NCBI RefSeq assembly: GCF_007827955.1
Contig: NZ_VITR01000014.1
Coordinates: forward strand, 62,001 to 126,000
DNA: 64,000 bases
Source: Nitrospirillum pindoramense
GTDB lineage: Bacteria; Pseudomonadota; Alphaproteobacteria; Azospirillales; Azospirillaceae
Reading direction: 5' to 3'
Numbering within the stretch: the stretch's first letter is position 1; each line of letters begins with the position of its first letter. The notes under the pieces are model-generated. The model had not been told where the DNA came from. It ran no database searches and worked only from the letters and a program-made list of their open reading frames with translations. The position numbers and the translations under genes were made by a program. Shown here in pieces: positions 1-9,826 of this stretch.

Positions 1-374
1 TTGGCGTCGTCGTCGATGGCTTGCTTGCCCAGGATCACCAGGCCGGGTTGTTCCTTCTCGGCCAGCGCCTTCAGCGCCTTGGCCACGCCCAGCGACTGCG
101 TCTCCGCGTCCGTCTGCACCAGGATGGCGCGATCCGCACCCATGGCCAGCGCCGTGCGCAGCGTCTCTTGCGCTTGGCTCGGCCCCACGCTCACCACCAC
201 GATCTCGGTGGCCTTGCCCGCCTCTTTCAGGCGCACAGCCTCCTCAACCGCGATCTCGTCGAACGGGTTCATCGACATCTTGACGTTGGCCGTCTCCACA
301 CCCGTGCCGTCCGCCTTCACGCGAACCTTCACGTTGTAGTCAACGACCCGCTTGACCGCGACCAGCACTTTCAT
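1..374 (-). CDS. etfB: Electron transfer flavoprotein beta subunit (partial, N-terminal 124 residues)
   Basis: The beginning of EtfB, which with EtfA passes electrons from acyl-CoA dehydrogenases to ETF-ubiquinone oxidoreductase. The first residues read [19 protein letters not shown] and are followed by the family hallmark [12 protein letters not shown] and by a nucleotide-binding segment with VVVSVGPSQ. The gene runs off the left edge, so the C-terminal half and the expected etfA are not visible. It starts 14 bases after the stop of the acyl-CoA dehydrogenase gene on the same strand, and an AAGGA motif overlaps that stop. The two are almost certainly co-transcribed, an enzyme with its own electron acceptor. 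Family assignment is secure from the N-terminus alone. Confidence 0.95.
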   Translation of the reverse strand, partial: MKVLVAVKRVVDYNVKVRVKADGTGVETANVKMSMNPFDEIAVEEAVRLKEAGKATEIVVVSVGPSQAQETLRTALAMGADRAILVQTDAETQSLGVAKALKALAEKEQPGLVILGKQAIDDDA

Positions 375-388
375 CGCTTACCGATCCT

Positions 389-1516
389 TTAGAGGTTGCG
401 GGAAATCACCAGCTTCTGGATATCGCTGGTACCCTCGTAAATCTGGCAGACGCGCACATCGCGATAGATGCGCTCCACCGGGAAATCCTCGACATAGCCA
501 TAGCCGCCCAGGGTCTGAATGGCGTCGGAGCACACGCGCTCCGCCATTTCCGACGCGAACAGCTTGGCCATCGACGCCTCCTTCAGGCAGGGCTGGCCCG
601 CCTGGCGAAGGCTGGCAGCATGCAGCACCAGCTGGCGCGCCGCCTCGATGCGGGTGGCCATGTCCGCCAGGCGGAAGGCCACGGCCTGATGCTCGATGAT
701 GGCCACGCCCATGCTGGTGCGGCCGCGCGCGTAATCCCGCGCCGCCTCGAACGCGGCCTGGGCCATGCCCACCGCCTGCGCCGCGATGCCGATGCGCCCG
801 CCTTCCAGGTTGGCCAGGGCGATGCGATAGCCTTGGCCGGGTTCGCCCAGCAGGGCGTCAGCCGGCACGCGGACGTTATCGAACACAATCTGCGCCGTGT
901 CGCTGCAACGCTGGCCCAGCTTGTGTTCCAGCCGGGCCACGGTATAGCCGGGCGTGTCGGTCGGCACCAGGAAGGCGGAGATGCCCTTCTTGCCGGCGGC
1001 CGGATCGGTGACGGCGAAGACAAGGGCCACGCCAGCGTTCTGGCCATTGGTAATGAACTGCTTGGCGCCGTTGATGACCCAATGGTCGCCATCGCGCACG
1101 GCGCGGGTCTTGAGCGCGGACGCGTCGGAGCCCGCCTGCGGTTCCGTCAGGCAGAAGGCACCCAGCATCTGGCCGGTGGCCATGGCCCGCAGATAGCGGT
1201 CCTTCTGCGCCGGGGTGCCGAACTTCAGGATGGGGGCGCAGCCGACGGAGTTGTGCACGCTCATGATGGTGGAGATGGCGCCGTCGCCGGCCGCGATCTC
1301 CTCGATCGCCAGGACATAGGACAGGATATCCGTGCCGGCCCCGCCCCATTCCTCGGGCACCAGCATGCCCATCAGGCCCAGTTCGCCCATGGCCCTGATC
1401 TCTTCGGCCGGGAAGGCGCTGGTGCGGTCACGCTCCGCCGCCCCGGGGGCCAGCCGCTCCCGGGCGAAGGCGCGCGCCATGTCGCGCACCATGGCCTGTT
1501 CCTCGGTGATCACCAT
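389..1516 (-). CDS. Acyl-CoA dehydrogenase (short/medium-chain type)
   Basis: FAD enzyme that makes the alpha,beta double bond in acyl-CoA and hands electrons to ETF. At 375 residues it has the usual family length. It shows the first signature LTEPQAGSD and the C-terminal signature [13 protein letters not shown]. The catalytic glutamate is E361 in [11 protein letters not shown], the position used by short- and medium-chain enzymes; isovaleryl-CoA dehydrogenases lack a glutamate there. The ATG at 1516 is preceded by a strong GGAGGAAG. It lies directly upstream of etfB on the same strand, so the pair forms an oxidation module. Exact chain length or branched-chain preference cannot be read from sequence. 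The divergent AraC-type gene is a possible regulator (inference). Confidence 0.93.
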   Translation of the reverse strand: MVITEEQAMVRDMARAFARERLAPGAAERDRTSAFPAEEIRAMGELGLMGMLVPEEWGGAGTDILSYVLAIEEIAAGDGAISTIMSVHNSVGCAPILKFGTPAQKDRYLRAMATGQMLGAFCLTEPQAGSDASALKTRAVRDGDHWVINGAKQFITNGQNAGVALVFAVTDPAAGKKGISAFLVPTDTPGYTVARLEHKLGQRCSDTAQIVFDNVRVPADALLGEPGQGYRIALANLEGGRIGIAAQAVGMAQAAFEAARDYARGRTSMGVAIIEHQAVAFRLADMATRIEAARQLVLHAASLRQAGQPCLKEASMAKLFASEMAERVCSDAIQTLGGYGYVEDFPVERIYRDVRVCQIYEGTSDIQKLVISRNL

Positions 1517-1623
1517 CGGGACGCTTCCTCCACATTCTTGGGGCCGGCTTGCCAGCCGCGATCACACTAGACATGATCGAACCAATCGGGAATGACCAAC
1601 CGGATCAAATCCGGTGATCGTTT

Positions 1624-2664
1624 TTGTCAATCCGTCTTGGGTGTGGTCGCGTGGACAAGTTCCTTCAGGACAAGAACAGTGTCGCCCCCTATTTCGTGGC
1701 GGCGGCGCTGGCCTGCGCCACCGCGCGCGGCCTGGACGCCACGCCCCTGCGGCGCAAGGCCGGGTTGGATGGCGTCCCCGCCGGCGCCCGTGTGCCGGTG
1801 ACCACCTACGGTACGCTGCTGCGCCTGCTGGCCCAGGTGATGGATGACGAATTCTTCGGCCTCGACACCCGTCGCATGAAGATCGGCACCTTTTCCGTCA
1901 TCTGCCTGCTGGCCTTGGGTGGCCGGGATCTGGGCCGGGCACTGGATCTCGCCTGCCGGGGATACAATAGCGTTTTCGACGGCATCCGGGTGGGCCTGCG
2001 CCGCCAAGGCCGCCTGGCCTGCCTGGAGATCCGCCCCACCGTCCCCGACGCGCCCTTGGCCTTGTTCGCGCAAGAGACGCTGATGACCTATCTGCACGGC
2101 CTGGCCTGCTGGCTGGTGCGGCGGCGCATTCCCATCGACGCCGCCGATTTCATCCCCCCGGCGCCACCGCATGCCGAGGAATACCGCGTGGTGTACAGCT
2201 CCACCCTGCGCTTCGGCCAGGAGGCCGCCCGCCTGTGGTTCGACGCCGCCCTGCTGGCCCTGCCGGTGGCGCAGGACGCGCGCACCGCCGTCACCTTCCT
2301 GAACCGCGCGCCGGAGAATTTCCTGGTGCGCTATCGCAATCCCGACAGCTACGCCCGCCGCGTCGCCCAGTTGCTGGACCGCCGGCCCCCCGCGGCTTGG
2401 CCGGATTTCGACAGCGTCGCGCGCACCCTGCGCTGCTCCCCCGCCACGCTGCGCCGGGGGCTGCGGCAGGAGGGTCGCCCCTTCCAGGCCATCAAGGACG
2501 AATTGCGCCGACGCGCGGCCGAAGCGGCGCTGGCAGCGGGGACGGAAGCCATCCCCGACCTGGCGGCCCGCCTGGGCTTTGCCGAGACCAGCGCGTTCCA
2601 CCGCGCGTTCCGTAAATGGACGGGGCTGGCGCCCGGCGCCTTCCGGGCGCAGCGGCAGGCCTAG
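1624..2664 (+). CDS. AraC-family transcriptional regulator (arabinose-binding-like N-terminal domain)
   Basis: A 346-residue regulator. The N-terminal 200 residues resemble the AraC_binding/PF12625 type found in OruR-like regulators, and the C-terminal third is a double helix-turn-helix. In that part the first helix pair is around RTLRCSPATLRRGLRQEG and the second around DLAARLGFAETSAFHRAFRK, which matches the AraC consensus of GF(x)3SxFxRxFR. The reading frame opens with TTG at 1624; a GTG at 1651 is an equally possible start and neither has a good ribosome-binding site. It diverges from the acyl-CoA dehydrogenase-etfB operon across about 107 bases, which makes it a candidate regulator of that operon. 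Its stop overlaps the cheB stop, so the two genes converge without a spacer. Confidence 0.85.
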   Translation: MSIRLGCGRVDKFLQDKNSVAPYFVAAALACATARGLDATPLRRKAGLDGVPAGARVPVTTYGTLLRLLAQVMDDEFFGLDTRRMKIGTFSVICLLALGGRDLGRALDLACRGYNSVFDGIRVGLRRQGRLACLEIRPTVPDAPLALFAQETLMTYLHGLACWLVRRRIPIDAADFIPPAPPHAEEYRVVYSSTLRFGQEAARLWFDAALLALPVAQDARTAVTFLNRAPENFLVRYRNPDSYARRVAQLLDRRPPAAWPDFDSVARTLRCSPATLRRGLRQEGRPFQAIKDELRRRAAEAALAAGTEAIPDLAARLGFAETSAFHRAFRKWTGLAPGAFRAQRQA

Positions 2665-3719
2665 CTCTCCTCCACCTTGCGGGTCAGCGTGACGAGACGC
2701 GCGGCGATATCGGACGGCTTCAGTACGGCGGTGGCGCCACCCAGGGCGATGGCGGCGCCGGGCATGCCGTGGACGATGCTGCTTTCCTTGTCCTGCGCGA
2801 AGGTGACCGCGCCGGCGTCACGCATCTCACGCAATTCCACCGCCCCGTCCACGCCCATGCCGGACAGCAGCACCCCCACGGCGCGGGCCCCATGCACCCG
2901 GGCCACGGAACGGAAGAAGTGCGACACGGCGGGCCGGGCGCTGTTTTCCGGCGGCCCGTGATCCAAGGTGATGGCGCCGTCCGCGCCCAGACCCATGTGG
3001 GCGTTGTCGGGCGCCAGGTAGAAGTGGCCGGGGCGGGGCACCTCCCCCGCCTTGGCGACCTGCACCGGCAGGGCGGAGCCTCCGGCCAGCCACTCGGCGA
3101 AGCCGCCGACGAAGCCGGGGGAGATGTGCTGGACCGCCATCAGGGGAATGGGGAAATCGGCGGGCAGGCCCGCCAGGATGGCCTGCAAGGCCACCGGCCC
3201 GCCGGTCGAGGCCCCGATGGCAATGACCGCGGGCCGCACGCCGCCAGGCAGGCTGGTCTCCGGCATGGGGCGGGCCACGGCCGGACGGGGCAGCTTGGCC
3301 GGGTTGGCCCAGCGCCGCACCACCTTGACCTCGGCCATCAGGCGCACGGTCTGCGCCAGGTCCGCCGCTTCAATGGCCTGGCGGGGATGGCCCAGCCCCA
3401 CCGGGCGGTGGACAAAGGCCACGGCGCCGGCGTCCAGGGCGCGGAAGGTGGCCGCCACCTGGTCGCTCATGGTGCTGCTGACCACCACGATGGGGCAGGG
3501 CGTTTCCTCCATGATGCGCCGGGTGGCGGCGAGGCCACCCAGGCGCGGCATGTGGATGTCCATCGTCACCACATCGGGACGATGGCGGGCCACGGCCTCC
3601 ACCGCCTGAAGGCCGTCGATGGCGGTGGCCACCACCTCGATATCGGGTTCAGCCGACAGGATGGAAACCAGATATTCGCGCAGGGTGGGTGAGTCTTCGG
3701 CGACGACGACCCGGATCAT
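2661..3719 (-). CDS. cheB: CheB: receptor glutamate methylesterase with receiver domain
   Basis: Removes methyl groups from chemoreceptor glutamates. It has an N-terminal receiver (residues 1-110, phospho-acceptor D54 in VVTMDIHMP, acidic pocket E8/D9) and a C-terminal methylesterase with catalytic serine S171 in AIGASTGGP, histidine H198 in AVQHISPG and the aspartate of SGMGVDG. In the receiver the usual lysine before the conserved proline is replaced by arginine (FVHRP, R105). That substitution is unusual for receivers, so signalling strength may differ. It is the last gene of the chemosensory operon, 12 bases behind cheA, in the position of WspF in Wsp systems. Length 352 residues is normal. 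Confidence 0.95.
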   Translation of the reverse strand: MIRVVVAEDSPTLREYLVSILSAEPDIEVVATAIDGLQAVEAVARHRPDVVTMDIHMPRLGGLAATRRIMEETPCPIVVVSSTMSDQVAATFRALDAGAVAFVHRPVGLGHPRQAIEAADLAQTVRLMAEVKVVRRWANPAKLPRPAVARPMPETSLPGGVRPAVIAIGASTGGPVALQAILAGLPADFPIPLMAVQHISPGFVGGFAEWLAGGSALPVQVAKAGEVPRPGHFYLAPDNAHMGLGADGAITLDHGPPENSARPAVSHFFRSVARVHGARAVGVLLSGMGVDGAVELREMRDAGAVTFAQDKESSIVHGMPGAAIALGGATAVLKPSDIAARLVTLTRKVEES

Positions 3720-3731
3720 GAGAGGCTTTCC

Positions 3732-5978
3732 TTAAACCAAATGACTGACGATTTGCAGCAGGTTGCCCTGGTCGAAACTGTCCTTGACCAGATAGGCGTT
3801 GGCGCCGGCATCGATCCCCCGTTCCTTGTCCTCGCGTGAGCCCAGCGAGGTGATCAACACCACCGGCAAGTCCGCCAGCTTGGCGGCCCCGCGCACCTTG
3901 GCGGTCAGCTCGAACCCGCCCATGCGCGGCATTTCCACGTCCGACACCAGAAGGTCGAACTCCTCCCCGCCGGTCAGGACCGCCCAGGCGTCGACCCCGT
4001 CCACGGCGGTGCGCACCTGATACCCCGCCGCTTCCAGCAGGTTCTTGAATAGCGTGCGTGCAGTAATGCTGTCTTCTGCAATCAATATGGACTTTTTGCG
4101 TGACACGGTCACCGTCGACCGTGGGGTGGCCGGCGCCTGGGCCGCCCCCGCCAGCAGGTCGGCGACATTCAGGATCAGCGCCACCTCTCCCGTCGCCAGG
4201 ACGCTGGCGCCGGTGACATAGGGGGCCCGAGCCAACTGCGGCCCCAAGCCCTTCATCAGCACCTCCTGCTCATCGCGCACGCGGTCGACGATGAAGGCGG
4301 TGGCCTGCCCGCCCCGGCTGAGCACCGCCACCGTGTGGTGGCTGGGCGGCGCCTGGACGGCGCGCGCCGGTAAGAGGCCCAGCACATCCGCCAGGCGCAC
4401 CAGGCCCAGCGTGCGCCCGTTCAACACCACCGTCTCGCGGTTCTCCACGGTGGCGATGGCGCCCTGGGCGATGCGGGCCACCCGTTCCACACCCCCGGTG
4501 GGCAGGATGAAACAGGCGCCCTCCACCTCCACCAGCACGCCGCGGAAGCTGGCCAGGGTAACGGGCAAACGGATGCGGAAGACGGTACCCAGGCCGGGCG
4601 TCGATTCCACCGCCAGGCTGCCGCCCAGCCGCTCCACCTTTTCCTGCACGATGGCCAGGCCCAGCCCCCGGCCGGCCACGTCGGTCAGCAGACCGCTGGT
4701 GGACAGGCCGGAATGGAAGGCCAGCGCGCGGGCCGCGTCGTCGTCCAGCGCGGCCGCGGCCTCCGGCGTCATCAGCCCCTGCTCCGCCGCCGCCAGGCGC
4801 AGCCCGACCACGTCGAAGCCGCCGCCGTCGTCGGCGATGGCGATCTCCGCCCGTCCCCCCTCCGTCTGGGCCACGGTGATGGCGAGGGTGCCCCGGGCCG
4901 ATTTGCCGCGACGCTCCCGCAGCTCCGGCGGTTCGATGCCATGGGCGATGGCGTTGCGCACCAGGTGCAGCAGCGCGTCCTTCATCTCCTCCTGGATACG
5001 GCGGTCGATTTCCAGGTCCCCGCCCCGGATGACCAAATCCACATCCTTGCCCTCGGCGCGGGCCAGGTCGCGCACCAAGGGCGCCATGGGATCCAGCAGC
5101 ACCGATACCGGCACCATCAGCACCTGCTTCGCCTCGTCCAGCAGGCTGTCCAGCATCTTGCCCAGGATGCGCACGTCCTGGCGACCGGCGTTGGCCAGCT
5201 GGGCGATGCGACCGGACAGCCAACGCAGCGTGTCGCCCTGTTGCTTCAGCAGGCGGACGGTGGGGCTGTCCTCCCCCTCCTCCACCACGCGGCGGCGGGC
5301 CCGCTCGTGGGAGCGCACGCGCTCCGCCACCTCCGACGCCAGCCCCCCCAGTTCCGCGACCTGGCGACCGGCGGCCAGCCGGGCGGACACCAGCTCCTCC
5401 GCATGGCGCAGCAGGGCATCCACCTTGGCCGTGGCGATGCGCAGGGTGGGGCGGCTGCCGACGCGCGGCGTGTCCAGGGCCGGCACGTCGGGGGCCGGCG
5501 TTTCCGTTCCCCGCTCCGAAGCCGGTGAGGCGGACGGGGCGTCCGGCGGTGTCAGGACCGGCATCGCCGTCGCCGGTTCTTGCCCCTCGGCATAAGCGTC
5601 CAGGGCCGCCACCAGAACGTCCTGGTCCGGCCCGGCGGCCAGGCTGCCGTCCAGCAGGCCCCGTACACGGGCATACCCCTGATGCAGCAGGTCCAGGCCG
5701 GCCGGAGTCAGCGCCAGCCGCCCGCCCTTCAAGGCCGCGAAGACGCTTTCCATGGCGTGGCACACGGCCACCACCGCGCCCAGATTCACGGCGCGGGCCG
5801 CCCCCTTGAGGGTGTGCACCTCCCGGAAGGTGGTCTCCACCAGCTCCTGCGCGCGGTCGCGCGGCGGCGCCTGTTCCAGGGCCAGCAGTCCGGCGGCGAT
5901 GGCGGAGAGGTGCTCCTCCGCCTCCACCTCGAACATGGCCAGCAACCTTTTCAGGAGCTGATCGTCCGACTGGCTCAT
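3732..5978 (-). CDS. cheA: CheA-type histidine kinase fused to a C-terminal receiver (WspE/CheA3-like)
   Basis: 748 residues. The order is: an Hpt domain with phospho-acceptor H55 in REVHTLKGAARAVNLG; a Pro/Ala-rich linker without a recognisable CheY-binding P2 domain; a dimerisation helix pair (about 178-270); a kinase domain with N-box LVRNAIAHGIE, G1 IADDGGGFD and G2 GRGLGLAIV; a CheW-like domain (about 485-610); and a receiver (about 625-748) with the aspartate in LLVSDVEMP. The receiver ends in a LVKDSFDQGNLL-type motif typical of WspE-class proteins. Lack of P2 and the built-in receiver indicate phosphate transfer within the protein or to partner kinases rather than to a flagellar CheY (inference from family). 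It lies 10 bases downstream of the receptor gene and 12 upstream of cheB. Confidence 0.95.
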   Translation of the reverse strand: MSQSDDQLLKRLLAMFEVEAEEHLSAIAAGLLALEQAPPRDRAQELVETTFREVHTLKGAARAVNLGAVVAVCHAMESVFAALKGGRLALTPAGLDLLHQGYARVRGLLDGSLAAGPDQDVLVAALDAYAEGQEPATAMPVLTPPDAPSASPASERGTETPAPDVPALDTPRVGSRPTLRIATAKVDALLRHAEELVSARLAAGRQVAELGGLASEVAERVRSHERARRRVVEEGEDSPTVRLLKQQGDTLRWLSGRIAQLANAGRQDVRILGKMLDSLLDEAKQVLMVPVSVLLDPMAPLVRDLARAEGKDVDLVIRGGDLEIDRRIQEEMKDALLHLVRNAIAHGIEPPELRERRGKSARGTLAITVAQTEGGRAEIAIADDGGGFDVVGLRLAAAEQGLMTPEAAAALDDDAARALAFHSGLSTSGLLTDVAGRGLGLAIVQEKVERLGGSLAVESTPGLGTVFRIRLPVTLASFRGVLVEVEGACFILPTGGVERVARIAQGAIATVENRETVVLNGRTLGLVRLADVLGLLPARAVQAPPSHHTVAVLSRGGQATAFIVDRVRDEQEVLMKGLGPQLARAPYVTGASVLATGEVALILNVADLLAGAAQAPATPRSTVTVSRKKSILIAEDSITARTLFKNLLEAAGYQVRTAVDGVDAWAVLTGGEEFDLLVSDVEMPRMGGFELTAKVRGAAKLADLPVVLITSLGSREDKERGIDAGANAYLVKDSFDQGNLLQIVSHLV

Positions 5979-5988
5979 CCGCCGGTCC

Positions 5989-7605
5989 TCAGGCCTGGTA
6001 CTGGCCGGTGACGGTCTTCAGCTTATGCCCCAGCTCATTCAGGTTGTGGGCGGCGGTCTCCGCCTGCTTGGTGGCGTTCATGTTCTGCATGCTGGCCTGC
6101 TTGATGTTCTCCATGGCCAGCGCCACCTGGTCGATGCCCACCTGCTGCTGCTGGTTGGAGGCGGCGATCTGGGTGGCCGCCTGGGTCGCCACGGCGATGC
6201 TCTGGGCCAGGCGGTCGATGGCCTCGCCCGCCGCCACCGACTGCTTCACGCCGGCATCCACCGCCTTACTGCCCTGCTCGGCCGCCAGCACCGCCGTGGC
6301 GGTGGCCTTCTGGATGTCGCCCAGGATGGACCGCACCTGGGTGGTGGCCTGCTTGGACTGTTCGGCGAGGCTGCGCACCTCCTGCGCCACCACGACGAAG
6401 CCCTTGCCCTGCTCGCCCGCGCGGGCCGCCTCGATGGCGGCGTTGACGGCCAGCAGGTTGGATTGCTCGGCCAGGTCGTTCACGGTCGCCACGATCTCGC
6501 CGATGGCCTGGCTCTGCTCGCTCAGCTGCATCACGGCCTCGGCGATGGCCATGATCTGCTCACGCACCTTGGTGATGCCGTCGATGGACTGTTCCACCGC
6601 CTGCTTGCCGTTCTGGGAGATCTGGGCCGTGCTCTGCGCCGTCTGCGAGACGTAGAGCGCCTTCTCGCTGGACACCTGGGAGGTCTTCTTGACCTCCTCC
6701 ATGGTGGCGCTGGTCTGGGCCAGGGCGGTGGCCGTCTCGGCCGCGCTTGCGGCCACCTGGGCGGTGATGGTCACGATCTGGCTGCTGGCCGTGCCCAGCA
6801 CGGTGGTGCCTTCGCGCAGGTCGCGCATCAGCTGGCGCAGGTTGCCGGCCATGGCGTGGAAGGTGCGGCCCAGGCTGCCCACCTCGTCACCCCGGTCGCT
6901 GACCTCGATGGCGCCGGCCACCGTCAGGTCGCCCGCGCCGATGCGCTCCGCCGTGGTGGTGATGGCGCGCAACGGCGTGGCGATGTTGCGGCCCAGGAAC
7001 AGGCCCGCCACCACCACGAACACCGCCGCCAGCAACGTGCCCCCGGCGATGACCAGGACAGTGCTCTCCGCACTGGCCGCCGCCGCCGTCTCCCGCGCGC
7101 GCAGCAATTCGCCCTCGCCCGCCTGCATGGTGGCGACGATGCGGCGGATGTCGTCCATCGACTGCTTGCCGCGGTCCGTCAGCACCACCGCCTTCGCCGC
7201 GTCAAAGCCCTGCAGGCGGCGCAGGTCGATGGTATCCTTCAGCTCCGTCACCTTGTCCTTTAGAGGGACGCGCAAACGCTCCAGGTTCTGCTGCTGCACC
7301 GGGTTGTCCTGGGTCAGCGTCGTCACCGTCTGCAACACCTGCTCCAGGGTGTTCATGCCCTGGCGATAGGGTTCCAGATAGCGCTCCTCCCCCGTGACGA
7401 GATAGCCGCGCTGCCCCGTCTCCATGTCTTGGACGGCGGTCAGCAGGCTGAGCAGGCGGGCCTGCACCTCATAGGAATGGGAGCGGAGCGAGGTGGTTTC
7501 CGTCAGCTGACGAATGTTGCCGTAGGAGGTGGCAGCCACCACGAGAAGAATGAACAGGACGCTGCACAGGCAGATCCAGATTTTCATTCCGACAGAATAC
7601 TTCAT
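5989..7605 (-). CDS. Methyl-accepting chemotaxis protein with CHASE3 sensor domain
   Basis: 538-residue chemoreceptor. The order is: membrane segment 1 (about 9-28); a periplasmic all-helical CHASE3 domain (about 35-172, with [14 protein letters not shown]); membrane segment 2 (about 181-205); a HAMP domain; and the cytoplasmic signalling coiled coil, whose hairpin tip reads [20 protein letters not shown]. The protein ends in GQYQA, so there is no C-terminal NWETF-like tether for CheR or CheB. The frame stays open about 90 codons upstream, but that part overlaps cheW in another frame; the ATG at 7605 gives the natural N-terminus (charged residues and then the first membrane helix). It is the only receptor in the operon and occupies the WspA-like role. 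Its ligand is unknown. Confidence 0.94.
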   Translation of the reverse strand: MKYSVGMKIWICLCSVLFILLVVAATSYGNIRQLTETTSLRSHSYEVQARLLSLLTAVQDMETGQRGYLVTGEERYLEPYRQGMNTLEQVLQTVTTLTQDNPVQQQNLERLRVPLKDKVTELKDTIDLRRLQGFDAAKAVVLTDRGKQSMDDIRRIVATMQAGEGELLRARETAAAASAESTVLVIAGGTLLAAVFVVVAGLFLGRNIATPLRAITTTAERIGAGDLTVAGAIEVSDRGDEVGSLGRTFHAMAGNLRQLMRDLREGTTVLGTASSQIVTITAQVAASAAETATALAQTSATMEEVKKTSQVSSEKALYVSQTAQSTAQISQNGKQAVEQSIDGITKVREQIMAIAEAVMQLSEQSQAIGEIVATVNDLAEQSNLLAVNAAIEAARAGEQGKGFVVVAQEVRSLAEQSKQATTQVRSILGDIQKATATAVLAAEQGSKAVDAGVKQSVAAGEAIDRLAQSIAVATQAATQIAASNQQQQVGIDQVALAMENIKQASMQNMNATKQAETAAHNLNELGHKLKTVTGQYQA

Positions 7606-7693
7606 GACCGGCGCTCCCGAGGGGCTGTGCGTGGACCGTGATTTTGGGACGGGGCTTGGTGGGTGACTGGGCGCGTGCTCGGCCGCATGGGGC

Positions 7694-8341
7694 TCAGCCC
7701 GACCTTGTGGCCAGCCGGCCGTCAACAACGAGGGCGGGATCGGCCACCAACCGCCGGGCGTCCAGCAGGGCCAGGTGCGGGGGCAGGACGCCCGCCAGAT
7801 AATGGCGTTGCCGGCCGGCCAACACCGCCGGCGGTGCCTGCACCTGGGCGCGCGGCATCCGGGAAACGCCAACGATGGCACTGACCAGCAATCCCAGGCC
7901 GCCGGCCGGCTGCCCCGGCGCTTGCGCCTGGGCCAGCACCACCACCCGGCGCAGTTCCGCCGGCGCCACCGGCGCCAGGCCCAGCAGGCGGCCGAGATCG
8001 ACCAGGGGCAGCACCTGGCCGCGCACGGTGGTCAGGCCGGCGATGAAGGGCGGCGCCTTGGGCACGGCGGTCAAGCCGTGCAGCGCCATCACCTCCGCCA
8101 CGGCCGCGGTTTCGAAGGCGTACCGCTCCGTCCCCACCGTGAATTCCATCAGTTCCAGGAGATCGCCTTCGTCGCTCAGCACGGGCGGCTTGGCCAACTC
8201 CAGCCCACGCCGGTGCAGGACGCGCCGCGTCGTCTCCTCATCCGGGACCCAACCACGTTCCAGCGTCGCCGCCCAAGCCGCCAGCCGGCGATGGGCGCTG
8301 TCCCAGTCCATGCTCCGTCTCTCCGTGGCCTGGTTCCCCAT
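7694..8341 (-). CDS. cheW: CheW-like coupling protein (longer, N-terminally extended)
   Basis: Scaffold that links receptor to CheA. About 215 residues, of which roughly 65-205 form the CheW fold. Recognisable strands are [21 protein letters not shown], and [23 protein letters not shown] around the receptor/CheA contact surface. The 60-residue N-terminal extension ([19 protein letters not shown]) is a feature also seen in WspD-type CheW proteins. The ATG at 8341 has GGAGG eight bases upstream, inside the end of cheR. A second ATG at 8311 is possible. It sits 3 bases after the cheR stop and 88 bases before the receptor gene. It is the second of two non-identical CheW proteins in the operon, as in Wsp and Che3 clusters. 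Confidence 0.9.
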   Translation of the reverse strand: MGNQATERRSMDWDSAHRRLAAWAATLERGWVPDEETTRRVLHRRGLELAKPPVLSDEGDLLELMEFTVGTERYAFETAAVAEVMALHGLTAVPKAPPFIAGLTTVRGQVLPLVDLGRLLGLAPVAPAELRRVVVLAQAQAPGQPAGGLGLLVSAIVGVSRMPRAQVQAPPAVLAGRQRHYLAGVLPPHLALLDARRLVADPALVVDGRLATRSG

Positions 8342-8344
8342 GCC

Positions 8345-9826
8345 TTAGCCCTCCCCGGCGGGATCGCCACCCAGCGCCGCATGGGCGTGCGCGGCGACAT
8401 CCATGAGCCGTCCCACGGTCATGCCTTCAAGGTCCGGCAGGATGTCATCCGGGCGGTGTCCCTGCAAAAGCCCCATGATGTTGCGGTAATGCTTGCGGGC
8501 GTCGCGGATGCGGCCCTGGCTGCGCGCCAGGTTGGCCATGGCCAGATGCGTGGCGATGGACTGGGGCGCCAGGAACAGCGCGCGCTGCAGCGACATGGCC
8601 GCGGCGGCGGCGTCCCCCCGCTCCTGCTGGATCATGGCCAGCAGGTGGTGGGCTTCCGCGCTGACGCGGTTATGGTTCAGCACGCCCTGGCACCAATGCG
8701 CGGCCTCCGCCAGATGGCCCTGGTTGGCGTAGCACCGCGCCAGCAGCAGCATGGCCGCCTCATCCGCCGGCGCCACGGCCAACCGGGCCTCCAGTCCCTC
8801 AACGGCGTCGCCATACCGGCCCAGGTCATACAGCGCGCGGTAATGGGCCAAGGTCGGGACCGGCGGCCTCACGGATACGACGGGCGGCAACGGCGCCGCT
8901 GGCACGGGAGTGGGCACAGGCGCGGGCATGGGCGGGGAATGCCGGTGGACCGGCGGCGGCGCGGGTGCGGGCAAGGACACCTTGCGATAGACCGTCGCCC
9001 CGTCGAACGGCACGAAGGTCAGGGGGGTGAACAGGGTGGGCGCGCCGTCCACGGAGCTGGGCAGCAGCCAGCCATTGTCCACCAGGGCGTGCGACAGGCG
9101 CCGCACCACGCGGCCCGCCTGATCGGCGTTGAAATACATGAGGACGTTGCGGCACAGGATGACGTCCATGGCGTTGGTGTTGCTTTCCAACGCCGGGTAG
9201 GGATCGTCCATCAGGTTGTGGTAGGCGAAGGTCACCATGCGGGCGATGTCGGGGCTGATGCGGTGGCGCCCGCCCGGCAGCGCGGTGAAGTAGCGGCTGC
9301 GCAGCGCCGGGTCGACGCCCCGGAACGACCATTCACCATACGTGCCCTCGGCCGCACGGCGCAGGAAGCGCGGGTTCACGTCCGTGGCCAGCAGCGTGAT
9401 GGTCCAGGCGGAGCGGTCGGGCAACAGCGTGTCCAGCAGCATGGCCAGGCTGTACGCCTCCTCCCCCGTGCAGCAGGCGGCACTCCATATCCTGAGGGCC
9501 AGCGTACCGGCCGCCCGCCGCTCCGCGATGAGATCAGGCAGGATGTTCTGGCCCAGAATCTCGAAGCTGCGGGGTTCGCGAAAAAAATAGGTTTCCCCCA
9601 CCGTCAGCTGGCCGGCCAGCGCCTCCAGCTGCGTCCGGTCAAGCGCGCCCGCCGACAACCAATCGCGCACGGCCGCCACGGTGTCGGGATAGCCCAGCTC
9701 CACCGCCGCCCGTTCCAGGCCACGCTCCATATCCATCCAGCGGTCAGCCGGGAAATACAGGCCGATGCTGGCGCTCAACCGGTCGGACATGGCGGAGAGC
9801 AGGGTATCAGGCAGGGTGCGATGCAT
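8345..9826 (-). CDS. cheR: CheR-type receptor methyltransferase with TPR tail (WspC-like)
   Basis: Uses S-adenosylmethionine to methylate receptor glutamates. 493 residues. The helical CheR N-domain (about 10-75) leads to GETYFFREP, and the SAM-binding domain has WSAACCTGEEAYSLAM and DVILCRNVLMYF. A proline-rich linker at about 285-325 is followed by about three tetratricopeptide repeats (about 330-450: ARCYANQGHLAEAAHW, HLLAMIQQERGDAAAAAMSL). TPR fusions are the hallmark of CheR proteins in Wsp/Frz-type systems and fit a receptor without a tethering pentapeptide. Its start overlaps the end of the preceding cheW by 20 bases, so translation is probably coupled. Confidence 0.95.
   Translation of the reverse strand: MHRTLPDTLLSAMSDRLSASIGLYFPADRWMDMERGLERAAVELGYPDTVAAVRDWLSAGALDRTQLEALAGQLTVGETYFFREPRSFEILGQNILPDLIAERRAAGTLALRIWSAACCTGEEAYSLAMLLDTLLPDRSAWTITLLATDVNPRFLRRAAEGTYGEWSFRGVDPALRSRYFTALPGGRHRISPDIARMVTFAYHNLMDDPYPALESNTNAMDVILCRNVLMYFNADQAGRVVRRLSHALVDNGWLLPSSVDGAPTLFTPLTFVPFDGATVYRKVSLPAPAPPPVHRHSPPMPAPVPTPVPAAPLPPVVSVRPPVPTLAHYRALYDLGRYGDAVEGLEARLAVAPADEAAMLLLARCYANQGHLAEAAHWCQGVLNHNRVSAEAHHLLAMIQQERGDAAAAAMSLQRALFLAPQSIATHLAMANLARSQGRIRDARKHYRNIMGLLQGHRPDDILPDLEGMTVGRLMDVAAHAHAALGGDPAGEG

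Noticed and set aside
7606..7881. Upstream extension of the chemoreceptor gene
   Set aside because: Overlaps cheW, has no homology, and lacks a signal for translation; the ATG at 7605 gives a normal receptor N-terminus.
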